Shown here: one piece after another, positions 1 through 7,648 of the stretch | Numbering within the stretch: position 1 is the first letter of the stretch | Layout of the letters: each line of letters starts with the position of its first letter | NCBI RefSeq assembly: GCF_029952525.1 | Contig: NZ_JASAOF010000004.1 | Location: 1-64,000 of the forward strand | Source of the DNA: Saccharopolyspora ipomoeae | GTDB taxonomy: Bacteria > Actinomycetota > Actinomycetes > Mycobacteriales > Pseudonocardiaceae | Length of the DNA stretch: 64,000 bases | Reading direction: 5' to 3' | Program-made: the position numbers and the translations under genes | The notes under the pieces: generated by a model | Told to the model about the DNA's origin: nothing | Seen by the model: the letters and a program-made list of their open reading frames with translations, nothing else | The model's database searches: none

Positions 1-379
1 GTGGGTCGCGTTTACCAAAGCTTGGGTCGTCTTGGTCGCGTTCCTTTTGAAACGTACCCTAAAACTGTCCCAACGCGAGACGCCACGTCGACGTCTCGAA
101 GCCAGGAACTCGCGCGAGGCACGGCGGACCGTGCGGCAGCCTGTCGACCTTGATCACTCGCCATGACGCCCCCACCCGCAGCTCCTCCGCAGCCGAGATC
201 AAGTGACCTCTGACTACGTCGGGTCCGGTAGTTGTCGAAACCCGGCTTACCCGCGGTGGGGCGACGATTCCTGCGCGTCCGGGCCATCTGGGGATCAGTG
301 GATCGGGTGATGTGGCGAGTTCGCGCGAGTTGAGCTTTCGGGGGCGGGTGATGGCGTGCGGGGTGCCTAGACTGCGGGT
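1..379. other. Upstream region of deoC, no gene supported
   Basis: No convincing coding sequence is seen on either strand; short open frames here lack a ribosome-binding site and family resemblance. The only signal is a -10-like TAGACT at 368-373, six bases before the deoC ATG at 380, which would give a leaderless or nearly leaderless mRNA. No clear -35 was found. Confidence 0.5.
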
Positions 380-1327
380 ATGGCTCGGACGCCTTTTGAT
401 CTTGATGACGCCGCCCGGGATGACCGGTCGCTTCGGCGGTTTCTGCGCGGGCTTCCCGGGGTGGACCAGGTGGGGTTGGAGCAGCGGGCTGCCGGGTTGG
501 CGACTCGGAGCATCAAGAAGGCTTCGAAGCTGCAGGCCATCGACACCGCGATCTCGATGGTGGACCTGACGACGCTGGAAGGCGCCGACACCGAGGGCAA
601 GGTGCGGTCGCTGTGCGCCAAGGCGCGCCGCCCCGATCCCGGGCAGGACGGGGTTCCGCAGGTCGCTGCCGTGTGCGTGTACTCCGATCTGGCCGCCGCA
701 GCCGTCGAGGAGCTCGACGGGTCGGGCGTGCACGTGGCCTCGGTGGCCACCTCGTTCCCGTCCGGGCGGGCGGCGCAGGCCGTGAAGCTCGCCGACGTGG
801 AGCACGCCGTGGCGGCCGGGGCCGACGAGATCGACATGGTCATCGACCGGGGCGCGTTCCTGGCCGGGCGCTACGGGCAGGTCTTCGACGAGATCAAGGC
901 CGTCAAGGCCGCCTGCGGGGACGCGCACCTCAAGGTCATCCTCGAAACCGGCGAGCTCGCCACCTACGACAACGTGCGCCGGGCCTCCTGGCTGGCGCTG
1001 CTGGCCGGGGGCGACTTCATCAAGACCTCCACCGGGAAGATCTCGCCCGCCGCGACGCTGCCGGTCACGCACCTGATGCTGCAGGCCGTGCGCGACTGGC
1101 GGGACGCCACCGGTGAGCTGCGCGGCGTCAAACCCGCCGGCGGCATCCGCAGCACCAAGGACGCGATCCGCTACCTGGTGGCGGTCAACGAGGTCGCCGG
1201 ACCCGAGTGGCTCACCCCCGAGCTGTTCCGGTTCGGGGCGTCCAGCCTGCTCAACGACCTGCTGATGCAGCGGCGAACCCAGCTCGAAGGCCACTACAGC
1301 GGCCCCGAACACGTGGCGGTGGACTGA
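380..1327 (+). CDS. deoC: Deoxyribose-phosphate aldolase
   Basis: Cleaves 2-deoxyribose 5-phosphate to glyceraldehyde 3-phosphate and acetaldehyde, the last step of deoxynucleoside catabolism in the cytosol. The 315-residue protein has the DeoC TIM-barrel signatures: EIDMVID with acidic Asp152, FIKTSTGK with Schiff-base Lys215, and VKPAGGIR with Lys251. It is longer than the E. coli enzyme because of an N-terminal extension usual in actinobacterial homologues. The ATG at 380 follows a TAGACT -10-like element by six bases, suggesting a leaderless start. Its stop overlaps the next ATG (TGATG), so it is translationally coupled to an aldehyde dehydrogenase that could remove the acetaldehyde. deoA, cdd and add lie downstream in the same window. 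Confidence 0.95.
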   Translation: MARTPFDLDDAARDDRSLRRFLRGLPGVDQVGLEQRAAGLATRSIKKASKLQAIDTAISMVDLTTLEGADTEGKVRSLCAKARRPDPGQDGVPQVAAVCVYSDLAAAAVEELDGSGVHVASVATSFPSGRAAQAVKLADVEHAVAAGADEIDMVIDRGAFLAGRYGQVFDEIKAVKAACGDAHLKVILETGELATYDNVRRASWLALLAGGDFIKTSTGKISPAATLPVTHLMLQAVRDWRDATGELRGVKPAGGIRSTKDAIRYLVAVNEVAGPEWLTPELFRFGASSLLNDLLMQRRTQLEGHYSGPEHVAVD

Positions 1328-2763
1328 TGACCAGCCCTTGGGAGTACGCGCCCGCGCCGGAGTCGCGCGAGCTCGCCGACCTCAAGCCGAACTACCGGAT
1401 GTTCGTCGACGGCGAGTTCGTCGACGGCGGCGGCCAGCCCATCAAGACCCTCAACCCGGCGACCGGGGAAACCCTCGCCGAGGTCTCGGCCGCCGACACC
1501 GGCGACGTCGACCGGGCCGTCGCCGCGGCTCGCCGCGCCTACGAGCAGGTGTGGTCGACGCTGCCGGGCAAGGAGCGGGCCAAGCACCTGTTCCGGATCG
1601 CGCGGCTCATCCAGGAGCGCGGCCGCGAGCTGGCGGTGCTGGAGACGCTGGACAACGGCAAGCCCATCAAGGAGTCCCGCGACGTCGACATCCCGACCGC
1701 GGCCGCGCACTTCTTCCACCACGCCGGGTGGGCCGACAAGCTCGACCACGCCGGGTACGGGCCGAACCCGAAACCGCTGGGCGTGGCCGGTCAGGTGATC
1801 CCGTGGAACTTCCCGCTGCTCATGCTGGCGTGGAAGATCGCACCCGCACTGGCCTGCGGGAACACCGTCGTGCTCAAGCCCGCCGAGACGACCCCGCTCA
1901 GCGCGCTGGTCTTCGCCGACCTGTGCCGCCAGGCCGGGCTGCCGCCGGGCGTGGTCAACATCGTGCCCGGCGCCGGGGACGTCGGGGCGGCGCTGGTGGC
2001 GCACTCCGATGTGGACAAGGTGGCGTTCACCGGTTCCACCGAGGTCGGCAAGCAGATCCAGCGCGCGGTGGCCGGGACCGGCAAGAAGCTGACGCTGGAG
2101 CTGGGCGGCAAGGCCGCCAACATCGTCTTCGACGACGCCCCGCTGGACCAGACCGTCGAAGGCATCGTCACCGGCATCTTCTTCAACCAGGGCCACGTGT
2201 GCTGCGCGGGTTCCCGGCTGCTGGTGCAGGAGTCGATCGCCGAGGAGCTGCTGGAGAAGCTGCGCGCGCGGGTGAGCGCGTTGCGCGTCGGCGATCCGCT
2301 GGACAAGAACACCGACGTGGGCGCGATCAACTCCGCCGAGCAGCTCGGCAAGATCACCGAGCTGGCCGCCAGCGGCGAGTCGGAGGGCGCTCAGCGCTGG
2401 AACAGCCCTTGCGAGCTGCCCGAACGCGGTTTCTTCTTCGCGCCGACGGTGTTCTCCGAGGTGCAGCAGTCGATGCGGATCGCGCGCGAGGAGATCTTCG
2501 GCCCGGTCCTGTCGGTGCTGACCTTCCGCACGCCCGACGAGGCGATCGCCAAGGCCAACAACACGCCGTACGGGCTGTCGGCGGGGATCTGGACGGAGAA
2601 GGGTTCGCGCATCCTGCGGGCGGCGCAGGAGCTGCGGGCGGGCGTGGTGTGGGCCAACACGTTCAACCGGTTCGACCCGACCGCGCCGTTCGGCGGCTAT
2701 CGGGAGTCCGGGTTCGGCCGCGAGGGCGGCCGGGCCGGTTTGGAGGCGTACCTCGATGTCTGA
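1327..2763 (+). CDS. Aldehyde dehydrogenase, catalytically complete
   Basis: NAD(P)-dependent aldehyde dehydrogenase of 478 residues. The ATG overlaps the deoC stop. Visible motifs are VLKPAETTP and FTGSTEVGK (cofactor binding), LELGGK with general base Glu258, FNQGHVCCAGSR with nucleophile Cys292, and EIFGPVL. The likely substrate is acetaldehyde released by DeoC (inference from coupling). The protein ends at LEAYLDV, directly after the point where typical family members continue into a terminal beta-strand (YTEVKTV-like), so it lacks the last oligomerisation strand. The downstream gene starts 8 bases before its stop and ends in exactly such a strand. Confidence 0.93.
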   Translation: MTSPWEYAPAPESRELADLKPNYRMFVDGEFVDGGGQPIKTLNPATGETLAEVSAADTGDVDRAVAAARRAYEQVWSTLPGKERAKHLFRIARLIQERGRELAVLETLDNGKPIKESRDVDIPTAAAHFFHHAGWADKLDHAGYGPNPKPLGVAGQVIPWNFPLLMLAWKIAPALACGNTVVLKPAETTPLSALVFADLCRQAGLPPGVVNIVPGAGDVGAALVAHSDVDKVAFTGSTEVGKQIQRAVAGTGKKLTLELGGKAANIVFDDAPLDQTVEGIVTGIFFNQGHVCCAGSRLLVQESIAEELLEKLRARVSALRVGDPLDKNTDVGAINSAEQLGKITELAASGESEGAQRWNSPCELPERGFFFAPTVFSEVQQSMRIAREEIFGPVLSVLTFRTPDEAIAKANNTPYGLSAGIWTEKGSRILRAAQELRAGVVWANTFNRFDPTAPFGGYRESGFGREGGRAGLEAYLDV

Positions 2764-3628
2764 CGTGACCGGCCGGTTGGCCGTTGCCAAGACGTGCAAG
2801 CTCTACATCGGTGGCGCGTTCCCGCGCTCCGAGTCGGGACGGGTGTTCGCGGTGACCTCTGCCGACGGGGAGTTCCTGGCCAACGTCGCCCACGCCTCCC
2901 GCAAGGACGTGCGCGACGCGGTTTCCGCGGCGCGCAAGGCCTTCGGCCGCTGGTCGGGCGCCACGGCCTACAACCGGGGTCAGGTGCTGTTCCGCATCGC
3001 CGAGGTGATGGAGGGCCGCCGCGAGCAGTTCGCCGCCGAAGTGGCTGCGGCCGAAGGCGTCTCGCTCGCCGCGGCGTTGTCCACTGTGGATGCTACGGTG
3101 GACCGGCTGGTCTGGTACGCGGGCTGGACCGACAAGATCGCGATGGTGCTGGGTGCGTCGAACCCCGTTGCGGGACCGTACTTCTCGTTCTCCACGCCGG
3201 AGCCGACCGGTGTCGTGGGCGTGCTCGCACCGCAGGAGTCGTCACTGCTGGGCCTGGTGAGCGTCGTCGCGCCGGTGATCGCGGCGGGCAACACCTGCGT
3301 GGTGGTGACCTCGGGCGAGCGCCCGCTGCCTGCGATCACGCTCGCCGAGGTGCTGGCGACCTCCGACGTGCCCGGCGGGGTGGTCAACCTGCTGACCGGG
3401 CGGGCCGCCGAGCTCGGCCCGTGGCTGGCCTCGCACGCCGACGTCAACGCGCTGGACCCGACCGGCGCCCCGGCCGAACTGCGCGGCGAGCTCGCGCGCT
3501 CGGCCGCCGACACCGTCAAACGGGTGCTGCCGGTCCGCGGTGAACCCGACTGGACCGGCGAACCCGACCTCCAGCGCCTGCGCGCCTTCACCGAGATCAA
3601 AACCGTCTGGCACCCCGTGGGGACGTAG
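2756..3628 (+). CDS. Aldehyde dehydrogenase-like protein without catalytic domain
   Basis: 290 residues, against about 480 for the family. Residues about 13-235 match the N-terminal half of aldehyde dehydrogenases (TPEPTGVVGVLAP, AAGNTCVVVTS, PGGVVNLLTG), but the cofactor loop is degenerate (NALDPTGAPAEL where FTGSTEVGK is expected). The part that carries the catalytic Glu and Cys is missing. The last residues, FTEIKTVW (278-285), match the C-terminal oligomerisation strand of complete enzymes. It overlaps the upstream dehydrogenase by 8 bases. No remnant of the missing domain lies downstream, and the frame is intact, so this looks like a maintained pseudoenzyme rather than a broken gene. A role as partner or regulator of the active enzyme is inference. 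Confidence 0.85.
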   Translation: MSDVTGRLAVAKTCKLYIGGAFPRSESGRVFAVTSADGEFLANVAHASRKDVRDAVSAARKAFGRWSGATAYNRGQVLFRIAEVMEGRREQFAAEVAAAEGVSLAAALSTVDATVDRLVWYAGWTDKIAMVLGASNPVAGPYFSFSTPEPTGVVGVLAPQESSLLGLVSVVAPVIAAGNTCVVVTSGERPLPAITLAEVLATSDVPGGVVNLLTGRAAELGPWLASHADVNALDPTGAPAELRGELARSAADTVKRVLPVRGEPDWTGEPDLQRLRAFTEIKTVWHPVGT

Positions 3629-3643
3629 GTCCCGGCTGGAACG

Positions 3644-4264
3644 TCACTTCTTCTCCGGGTAGCGGACGCGGCCTCGGCGGATGGAGTGGATGAGCATCCC
3701 GAACATGGCGACCAGGAACACGGCACCGAGGGTGAGGATCAGCCAGCTCGGGGCGGTGACGACCGGGGCTTCGTCGTCGAGGTACCAGCGGGCGGGGAAC
3801 TGCGCGGCCACTCCCACGACCGCCGCGACGACGGCTCCGACGCCGTAGATCTTGCGGTGGCTGAACGCGGTGCGCGCGTAGAACAGCAGCACCGCGAAGG
3901 CGATGATCGCCACCAGCATCAGCGGCTGCGACACGACGTCGCTCATCGTGTAGTGCACCCCCGCGGGGTCCATCGACAGCCCGTCGCCCCAGAACCGCTG
4001 GCCGAACAGCGCCAGGACCGCCGCGAGGACGAAGGTGAGGATGACTCCGCCGGTCGAGCGCTTGCCGGTGGCGGGGTCCAGCTGCGCGGCGACCTGCCGG
4101 GCGTACTCGCGCGGCTTGCCGAACGCGTCCACCGGGTCGTCCCCGGTTTCGGCGACGTGCGCCTCGACCTCGGCGAGCACCTCGCCGATGCGGTCGCCGG
4201 ATATCTCGTGGAAGCGCAGGGCCTTGTACAGGTCGTCGCGGTACTTCGCGTCCAGCGTCATCAT
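3644..4264 (-). CDS. HAAS-type membrane protein paired with PadR
   Basis: 206 residues. The N-terminal 60 or so form a helical HAAS/DUF1700-like domain (KYRDDLYKALRFHEISGDRI, then EAHVAETGDDP and FGKPREYARQ). Four hydrophobic segments follow and the C-terminus is basic (RRGRVRYPEKK). Start: ATG at 4264 overlaps the padR stop (ATGA); a second ATG follows at once. In the family, such proteins are co-transcribed with a PadR repressor and are thought to act as membrane sensors or assembly partners; the signal is unknown. It meets the pseudo-dehydrogenase tail to tail with 15 bases between them. Confidence 0.75.
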   Translation of the reverse strand: MMTLDAKYRDDLYKALRFHEISGDRIGEVLAEVEAHVAETGDDPVDAFGKPREYARQVAAQLDPATGKRSTGGVILTFVLAAVLALFGQRFWGDGLSMDPAGVHYTMSDVVSQPLMLVAIIAFAVLLFYARTAFSHRKIYGVGAVVAAVVGVAAQFPARWYLDDEAPVVTAPSWLILTLGAVFLVAMFGMLIHSIRRGRVRYPEKK

Positions 4265-4611
4265 GCCTTCATCCCTCGTTCGACAACGGCGATCGAGTTC
4301 CGGGCGAACTCGGTCCACTTCGGTCCCATCTCGGCCAGCACGGCGCGGCCCTGGTCGGTGAGCGTGAAGAACTTCCGCCCCGGGCCGCCCTCGCCGGCCC
4401 GCCACTCGGTGTCCAGCAGGCCGTCGGCGGCCAGCCGGTTGAGCAGCGGGTACAGCGTTCCGGCCTTCATGTCCGGCAGTCCGGCCTCGGCCAACCGCTG
4501 CAGCAGCGTGTAGCCGTAGCCCTCCCCGCCTTCGGCCAGCAGCGCGAGCACCGCGAGGTCGAGCACCCCGCGGAGCCACTGCGTCTGCCTGGTCGTCGTC
4601 CGTTCCGCCAT
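4261..4611 (-). CDS. PadR-family transcriptional repressor
   Basis: 116 residues beginning MAERTTT. It shows the PadR winged-helix pattern: LDLAVLALLAEGGEGYGYTLLQRL, then the KAGTLYPLLNRLAADGLL recognition region and the GPGRKFFTLTDQG wing. PadR proteins act as dimers that repress their own operon and often detoxification or membrane genes. An earlier in-frame start exists at 4647, but 4611 sits just after a good promoter (see 4619-4651) and gives the usual family N-terminus. It is coupled to the HAAS gene by an ATGA overlap, a common sensor/regulator pair. Confidence 0.88.
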   Translation of the reverse strand: MAERTTTRQTQWLRGVLDLAVLALLAEGGEGYGYTLLQRLAEAGLPDMKAGTLYPLLNRLAADGLLDTEWRAGEGGPGRKFFTLTDQGRAVLAEMGPKWTEFARNSIAVVERGMKA

Positions 4612-4618
4612 GACTAGA

Positions 4619-4651
4619 ACGTAACACCGACTAGTGTGCGACACCAACTAG
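4619..4651 (-). promoter_or_regulatory. padR promoter with two direct operator-like repeats
   Basis: On the minus strand a TTGGTG -35 (4642-4647) and a TTACGT -10 (4619-4624) are separated by 17 bases, just ahead of the padR ATG at 4611. The two elements fall within direct repeats CTAGTTGGTGT (4641-4651) and CTAGTCGGTGT (4624-4634), 17 bases apart, which would place two protein-binding sites on the same helix region and cover the promoter. Autoregulation by PadR is inference. Confidence 0.5.
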
Positions 4652-4767
4652 TGGGTCAGGAAAAATCCCCACCGGATCTCCGATGGGGATGCGACCAGGA
4701 GTTGTTGAGCGATGCGGCGGAGCCGCATCCTCGTTCACCACCCTCGCAACCGGCACCGCCGCAGGTT

Positions 4768-4853
4768 CTGATCGGCTTCGTGGCGAGCACGCCGGAACGC
4801 CGTGTAATTGGCGTACATCAGGAGCGGCGCACGGAGTCCGCGAAGCCGATCAG
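4768..4853. repeat. 13-bp perfect inverted repeat with 60-base loop
   Basis: CTGATCGGCTTCG at 4768-4780 pairs perfectly with CGAAGCCGATCAG at 4841-4853. It lies in the gap between padR and the SUKH gene (about 290 bases without a gene). The same gap holds two small hairpins: ATCCCCA/TGGGGAT around 4666-4691, and GATGCGGC/GCCGCATC around 4711-4730. This could be a structured RNA, an operator or the remains of a mobile element; nothing distinguishes these. Confidence 0.45.
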
Positions 4854-4898
4854 GTCCTGCTACCCGCACCGCCAAGCAGAGGAATTCCCGCACAGCCC

Positions 4899-5489
4899 CT
4901 AGCGGATTTGCCAGTCCAGGCGGCCGTCCTCGGTCACCGTCGGGTAGCTGTGCCCGGCCGGGACGCCGTTGATCAGGGCTCGGTGGACGTCGGTCAGCAT
5001 CGCCGCGATGCCCTGCCACTCCGGCCGCAGCACCTGCGCGTGCTCCTGCTCCCACTCCAGCACGCAGCCGTGCAGCGGACCCGGTCTCAGGTCCACCACC
5101 AGCTCGTCGGCGAACCCGTCGCCGGCGATCGGGATCCACGACGGGTGGAAGCTCGATCCCGGCGAGCCCGCGTAGTAGTCGCAGGCCGGCCGCTCCCACT
5201 GCGCCGTCCAGTTCTTGCGGTGATCGCGCCACGACGCCAGCGCCTGCTCCGCCCCGTAGGGCGTGTAGAACGGCGGCAGGACGTCGGCGAGCACATCGCT
5301 CTCGGTGCCACCGCAGCTGAGCCACAGCGCGCGCAGCTCGCCGGGGAGCTCCACGGAGAACTCGGCCTCCAGCTCGGCGAAGTCCGGTTCCCGGACGGGC
5401 GGACGCAGGGCGGCTGCGGTGACCGGCGCATGACGCCCGAGCCAGTGCGCGATCTGACTCCACAGCTCCGTGACATTCATTCTGATCAT
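4899..5489 (-). CDS. SMI1/KNR4 (SUKH) family protein
   Basis: 196 residues with the SUKH pattern: FAELEAEFSVELPGELRALW, then SCGGTESD, later WIPIAGDGFADELVVDL, and a C-terminal YPTVTEDGRLDW. Members include yeast Smi1/Knr4 and many bacterial immunity proteins against polymorphic toxins. No toxin gene is adjacent, so a housekeeping or orphan-immunity role cannot be separated. Start: ATG at 5489 preceded by GGGGCGAG; the in-frame ATG at 5480 is possible. It is divergent from the acidic protein gene at 5749. Confidence 0.8.
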   Translation of the reverse strand: MIRMNVTELWSQIAHWLGRHAPVTAAALRPPVREPDFAELEAEFSVELPGELRALWLSCGGTESDVLADVLPPFYTPYGAEQALASWRDHRKNWTAQWERPACDYYAGSPGSSFHPSWIPIAGDGFADELVVDLRPGPLHGCVLEWEQEHAQVLRPEWQGIAAMLTDVHRALINGVPAGHSYPTVTEDGRLDWQIR

Positions 5490-5748
5490 GGTCTCGCCCC
5501 GGGAACCCCGGCGGTACCGCCAAAGGGGACCCGGCGACGAACGGTGAGCCCCGCGACGAACCACTGGGCCGAACAGCGGAACCGCGTTCCTCCGACGCCG
5601 CAGAAGCGACAGACCATCGTTACGAACTGTTCCGTTGACCGTTGCAATGATCGAACCAGCTACGGTGACACCGGACCAGGGCACTAGCGGCCCAAGGCCA
5701 ACCCGTAGGCTCCCGCGGGGTCTGGTTCCGGTGACCGGAGGTAGAGAG

Positions 5749-6975
5749 ATGGCGCAGGACATCGTCCCCATCGAGCTCGGGCTGCCGCAGGGCGACGTCG
5801 TCACCCTGTGGGCACCGCACTGGCGCGAAGATGGCGAGGAATGGGAAGCGTTCCTCGGATACGGAGATGACCTCTACGGGTTCCCCGATCCCGCGCGGCT
5901 GGCCGCGTTCGTCAGAACCGCGCGCGAGCACGACCTCGACGACCACCCCGCCTGGCACGTGGTGCCCGCGCTGTCGGCCGTGGAGCTCAGCCCCGACGAG
6001 GACCACCAGTTCGACCTCGTCGGCGTGCCGGAGCTGGTGGCCGAGCCGCTGGACACCTGGACCGTCGCCGAGCTCGCCGACATCGTCGAGATCGCCCGGT
6101 CGCTGGCCGAGGTGTGCGAGCTCGACGCCGTCACCGAGGTCCTCGACGCCGCCGACGGTTTCTCGCTGCTCAACCAGGGCATGCTGGCCTTCAACGGCCG
6201 CGACGGGCAGAAGCGCTGGAACGAGGTGTGCAAGGTCGTCGTGGAGCGCTGGGACGAGGTCCTCGACGCCATCGACGCCGTGGTGAGCACCCCCGAGGTG
6301 CCCGCGGACGCGGTCGCCACCGCCGAGACCGAGCTCGCCGAAGCGCTGGAGACCGACGCCGACGAGGAGACCGCCGCGGCCACGCCGTCCGACGTGGACG
6401 AGATCGAGGAGGTCGAACTCGGCTTCTGGGGCGAGATCGGCATCGACCCGATCCACATCATCACCAGCGACGCCGAGTACTACACGCTGCGCTGCTACCT
6501 CGGCGACGACCCGGTCTTCCTCGGCCACGACGGCAAGATCGACGTGTTCGGATCGCCCCGCGCCCTGGCCCGCTTCCTCACCGACGACGAGGCCGTCGAG
6601 GACACCGACATGGCCCGGGTCGCCACCTGGCAGCAGCTGCGCGACGCCGCCACCGGCGGCGAGCTCGACGTCCAGGTCGAGTCGGACAACACCTACGTGC
6701 TCAACGGCCTCGACACGGACCTGCTCGCCGGTCCGTCCGAAGTGGACCCGACGCAGCTCGACCTCGCCGAGGAACTGCTGCTGGACGCGGCCGCCTGGGC
6801 CGGTGACGACACCGCCGACAAGGCGCTGCAGTCCTCCGAGCGGCTGGGCTGGCTGGTCTCGTTCGTGCTGCGCCCGAACCCGAACCGGATGCCCCCGAGC
6901 GCACCGTTCGACGACGAGGTCGAGGTGTGGCGCAAGCTGGTCGCGGACCTGGAGGCCCGCTTCCGGACGCACTGA
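5749..6975 (+). CDS. Conserved acidic protein with internal duplication, function unknown
   Basis: 408 residues, strongly acidic, with no signal peptide or membrane segment. I recall close relatives in actinomycetes annotated 'primosomal protein', but no recognised domain supports that. Two halves look related: residues about 10-60 (GDVVTLWAP, FLGYGDDLYGFPDPARLAAFV) and about 225-285 (YLGDDPVFLGHDGKIDVFG, SPRALARFLTDDEA, ARVATW). They are joined by an acidic linker rich in Glu, Ala and Asp. Start: ATG at 5749 with GGAGG twelve bases upstream; longer in-frame starts upstream lack this. A possible -35 TTGACC lies at 5637-5642. The stop abuts the stop of the convergent sigma gene. Confidence 0.7.
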   Translation: MAQDIVPIELGLPQGDVVTLWAPHWREDGEEWEAFLGYGDDLYGFPDPARLAAFVRTAREHDLDDHPAWHVVPALSAVELSPDEDHQFDLVGVPELVAEPLDTWTVAELADIVEIARSLAEVCELDAVTEVLDAADGFSLLNQGMLAFNGRDGQKRWNEVCKVVVERWDEVLDAIDAVVSTPEVPADAVATAETELAEALETDADEETAAATPSDVDEIEEVELGFWGEIGIDPIHIITSDAEYYTLRCYLGDDPVFLGHDGKIDVFGSPRALARFLTDDEAVEDTDMARVATWQQLRDAATGGELDVQVESDNTYVLNGLDTDLLAGPSEVDPTQLDLAEELLLDAAAWAGDDTADKALQSSERLGWLVSFVLRPNPNRMPPSAPFDDEVEVWRKLVADLEARFRTH

Positions 6976-7554
6976 TCAGGCGGCCTCGGTGAGCGCCTGC
7001 AGCCCCGGCAGGGCCTCGTTGTAGGCCTGCCGGAGGCCCTTGCGCGCCCGGTAGACCAGGGCCGCCGCGCTGTTGCGGCTGATGTTGTAGCGGCGGCTCA
7101 GGTCCGACGGCGTCTGGTGCTCCACTTCGACCGACCACAAGACCTGGCGCCAGCGCTGCGGCAAGCGGGAGAACGCCTCGCAGACCCGGGTGCGCTCCCA
7201 CTCCTCGCTGATCGGATCGGTGCACGGCACCGGTTCCTGCGGTTCGCAGTAGCCGTCCAGATCAGCGGCGAGCAGCGTGCGGCGGGACTTGGCGGCGTGG
7301 GCGGCCGCGAGGTTGCGGATCGTGGTCAGCAGGTAGGCGCGGAACGCCTGCTCCGGTCCACCGCCTCGGCGCAGCACGTCGAGGATCTTGGTGAACGCCT
7401 CGGAAACCAGGTCCTCGGCATCAGCGGGAACGGTCGCGACCTGGACCGCCATCGTGTGGGCCGCGGCATGGTGCCGGGCGTAGAGCTCCGCGAACGCGAC
7501 CATCGACCCGGAACGGACGTTGCGCAACAACTTCCGGTCGTCGCCGGCTGGCAT
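6976..7554 (-). CDS. ECF-type RNA polymerase sigma factor
   Basis: 192 residues. Region 2 is seen in MVAFAELYARHHAAAHTMA and ADAEDLVSEAFTKILDVLRRG. Region 4 is seen in AFSRLPQRWRQVLWSVEVE and HQTPSDLSRRYNISRNSAAALVYRARKGLRQAY, a helix-turn-helix for -35 recognition. No anti-sigma gene is adjacent: the next gene in the same direction of transcription is iclR, upstream. Regulation is therefore not evident. ATG at 7554 is preceded by GAGGGG. It is convergent with the acidic protein gene with zero bases between the stop codons (TGATCA). Confidence 0.88.
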   Translation of the reverse strand: MPAGDDRKLLRNVRSGSMVAFAELYARHHAAAHTMAVQVATVPADAEDLVSEAFTKILDVLRRGGGPEQAFRAYLLTTIRNLAAAHAAKSRRTLLAADLDGYCEPQEPVPCTDPISEEWERTRVCEAFSRLPQRWRQVLWSVEVEHQTPSDLSRRYNISRNSAAALVYRARKGLRQAYNEALPGLQALTEAA

Positions 7555-7648
7555 CGGATACCCCTCGTTGGCTGACTGCGTTCAAGTCTCCCGCCGCGCC
7601 GGAGAGGTCGACAAGGCACGGCTTTTCAGATGGTGATCCCGGAACCGC

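Noticed and set aside
12..287. 91-codon frame at the left edge
   Set aside because: Arg/Gly-rich, no ribosome-binding site, no recognisable family, and it runs antisense to the deoC leader.
2756..3628. Frameshift or truncation as explanation for the short aldehyde dehydrogenase
   Set aside because: The C-terminal strand is still present in frame, and the sequence beyond the stop is an opposing gene, so there is no lost tail to recover.
4683..5687. Open frames on the plus strand through the SUKH gene
   Set aside because: Shadow of the SUKH coding sequence; Arg/Gly/Pro-rich without motifs.
6976..7554. The first sigma factor as part of a sigma/anti-sigma pair
   Set aside because: No anti-sigma gene lies next to it on the same strand; IclR is a separate unit with its own start signals.
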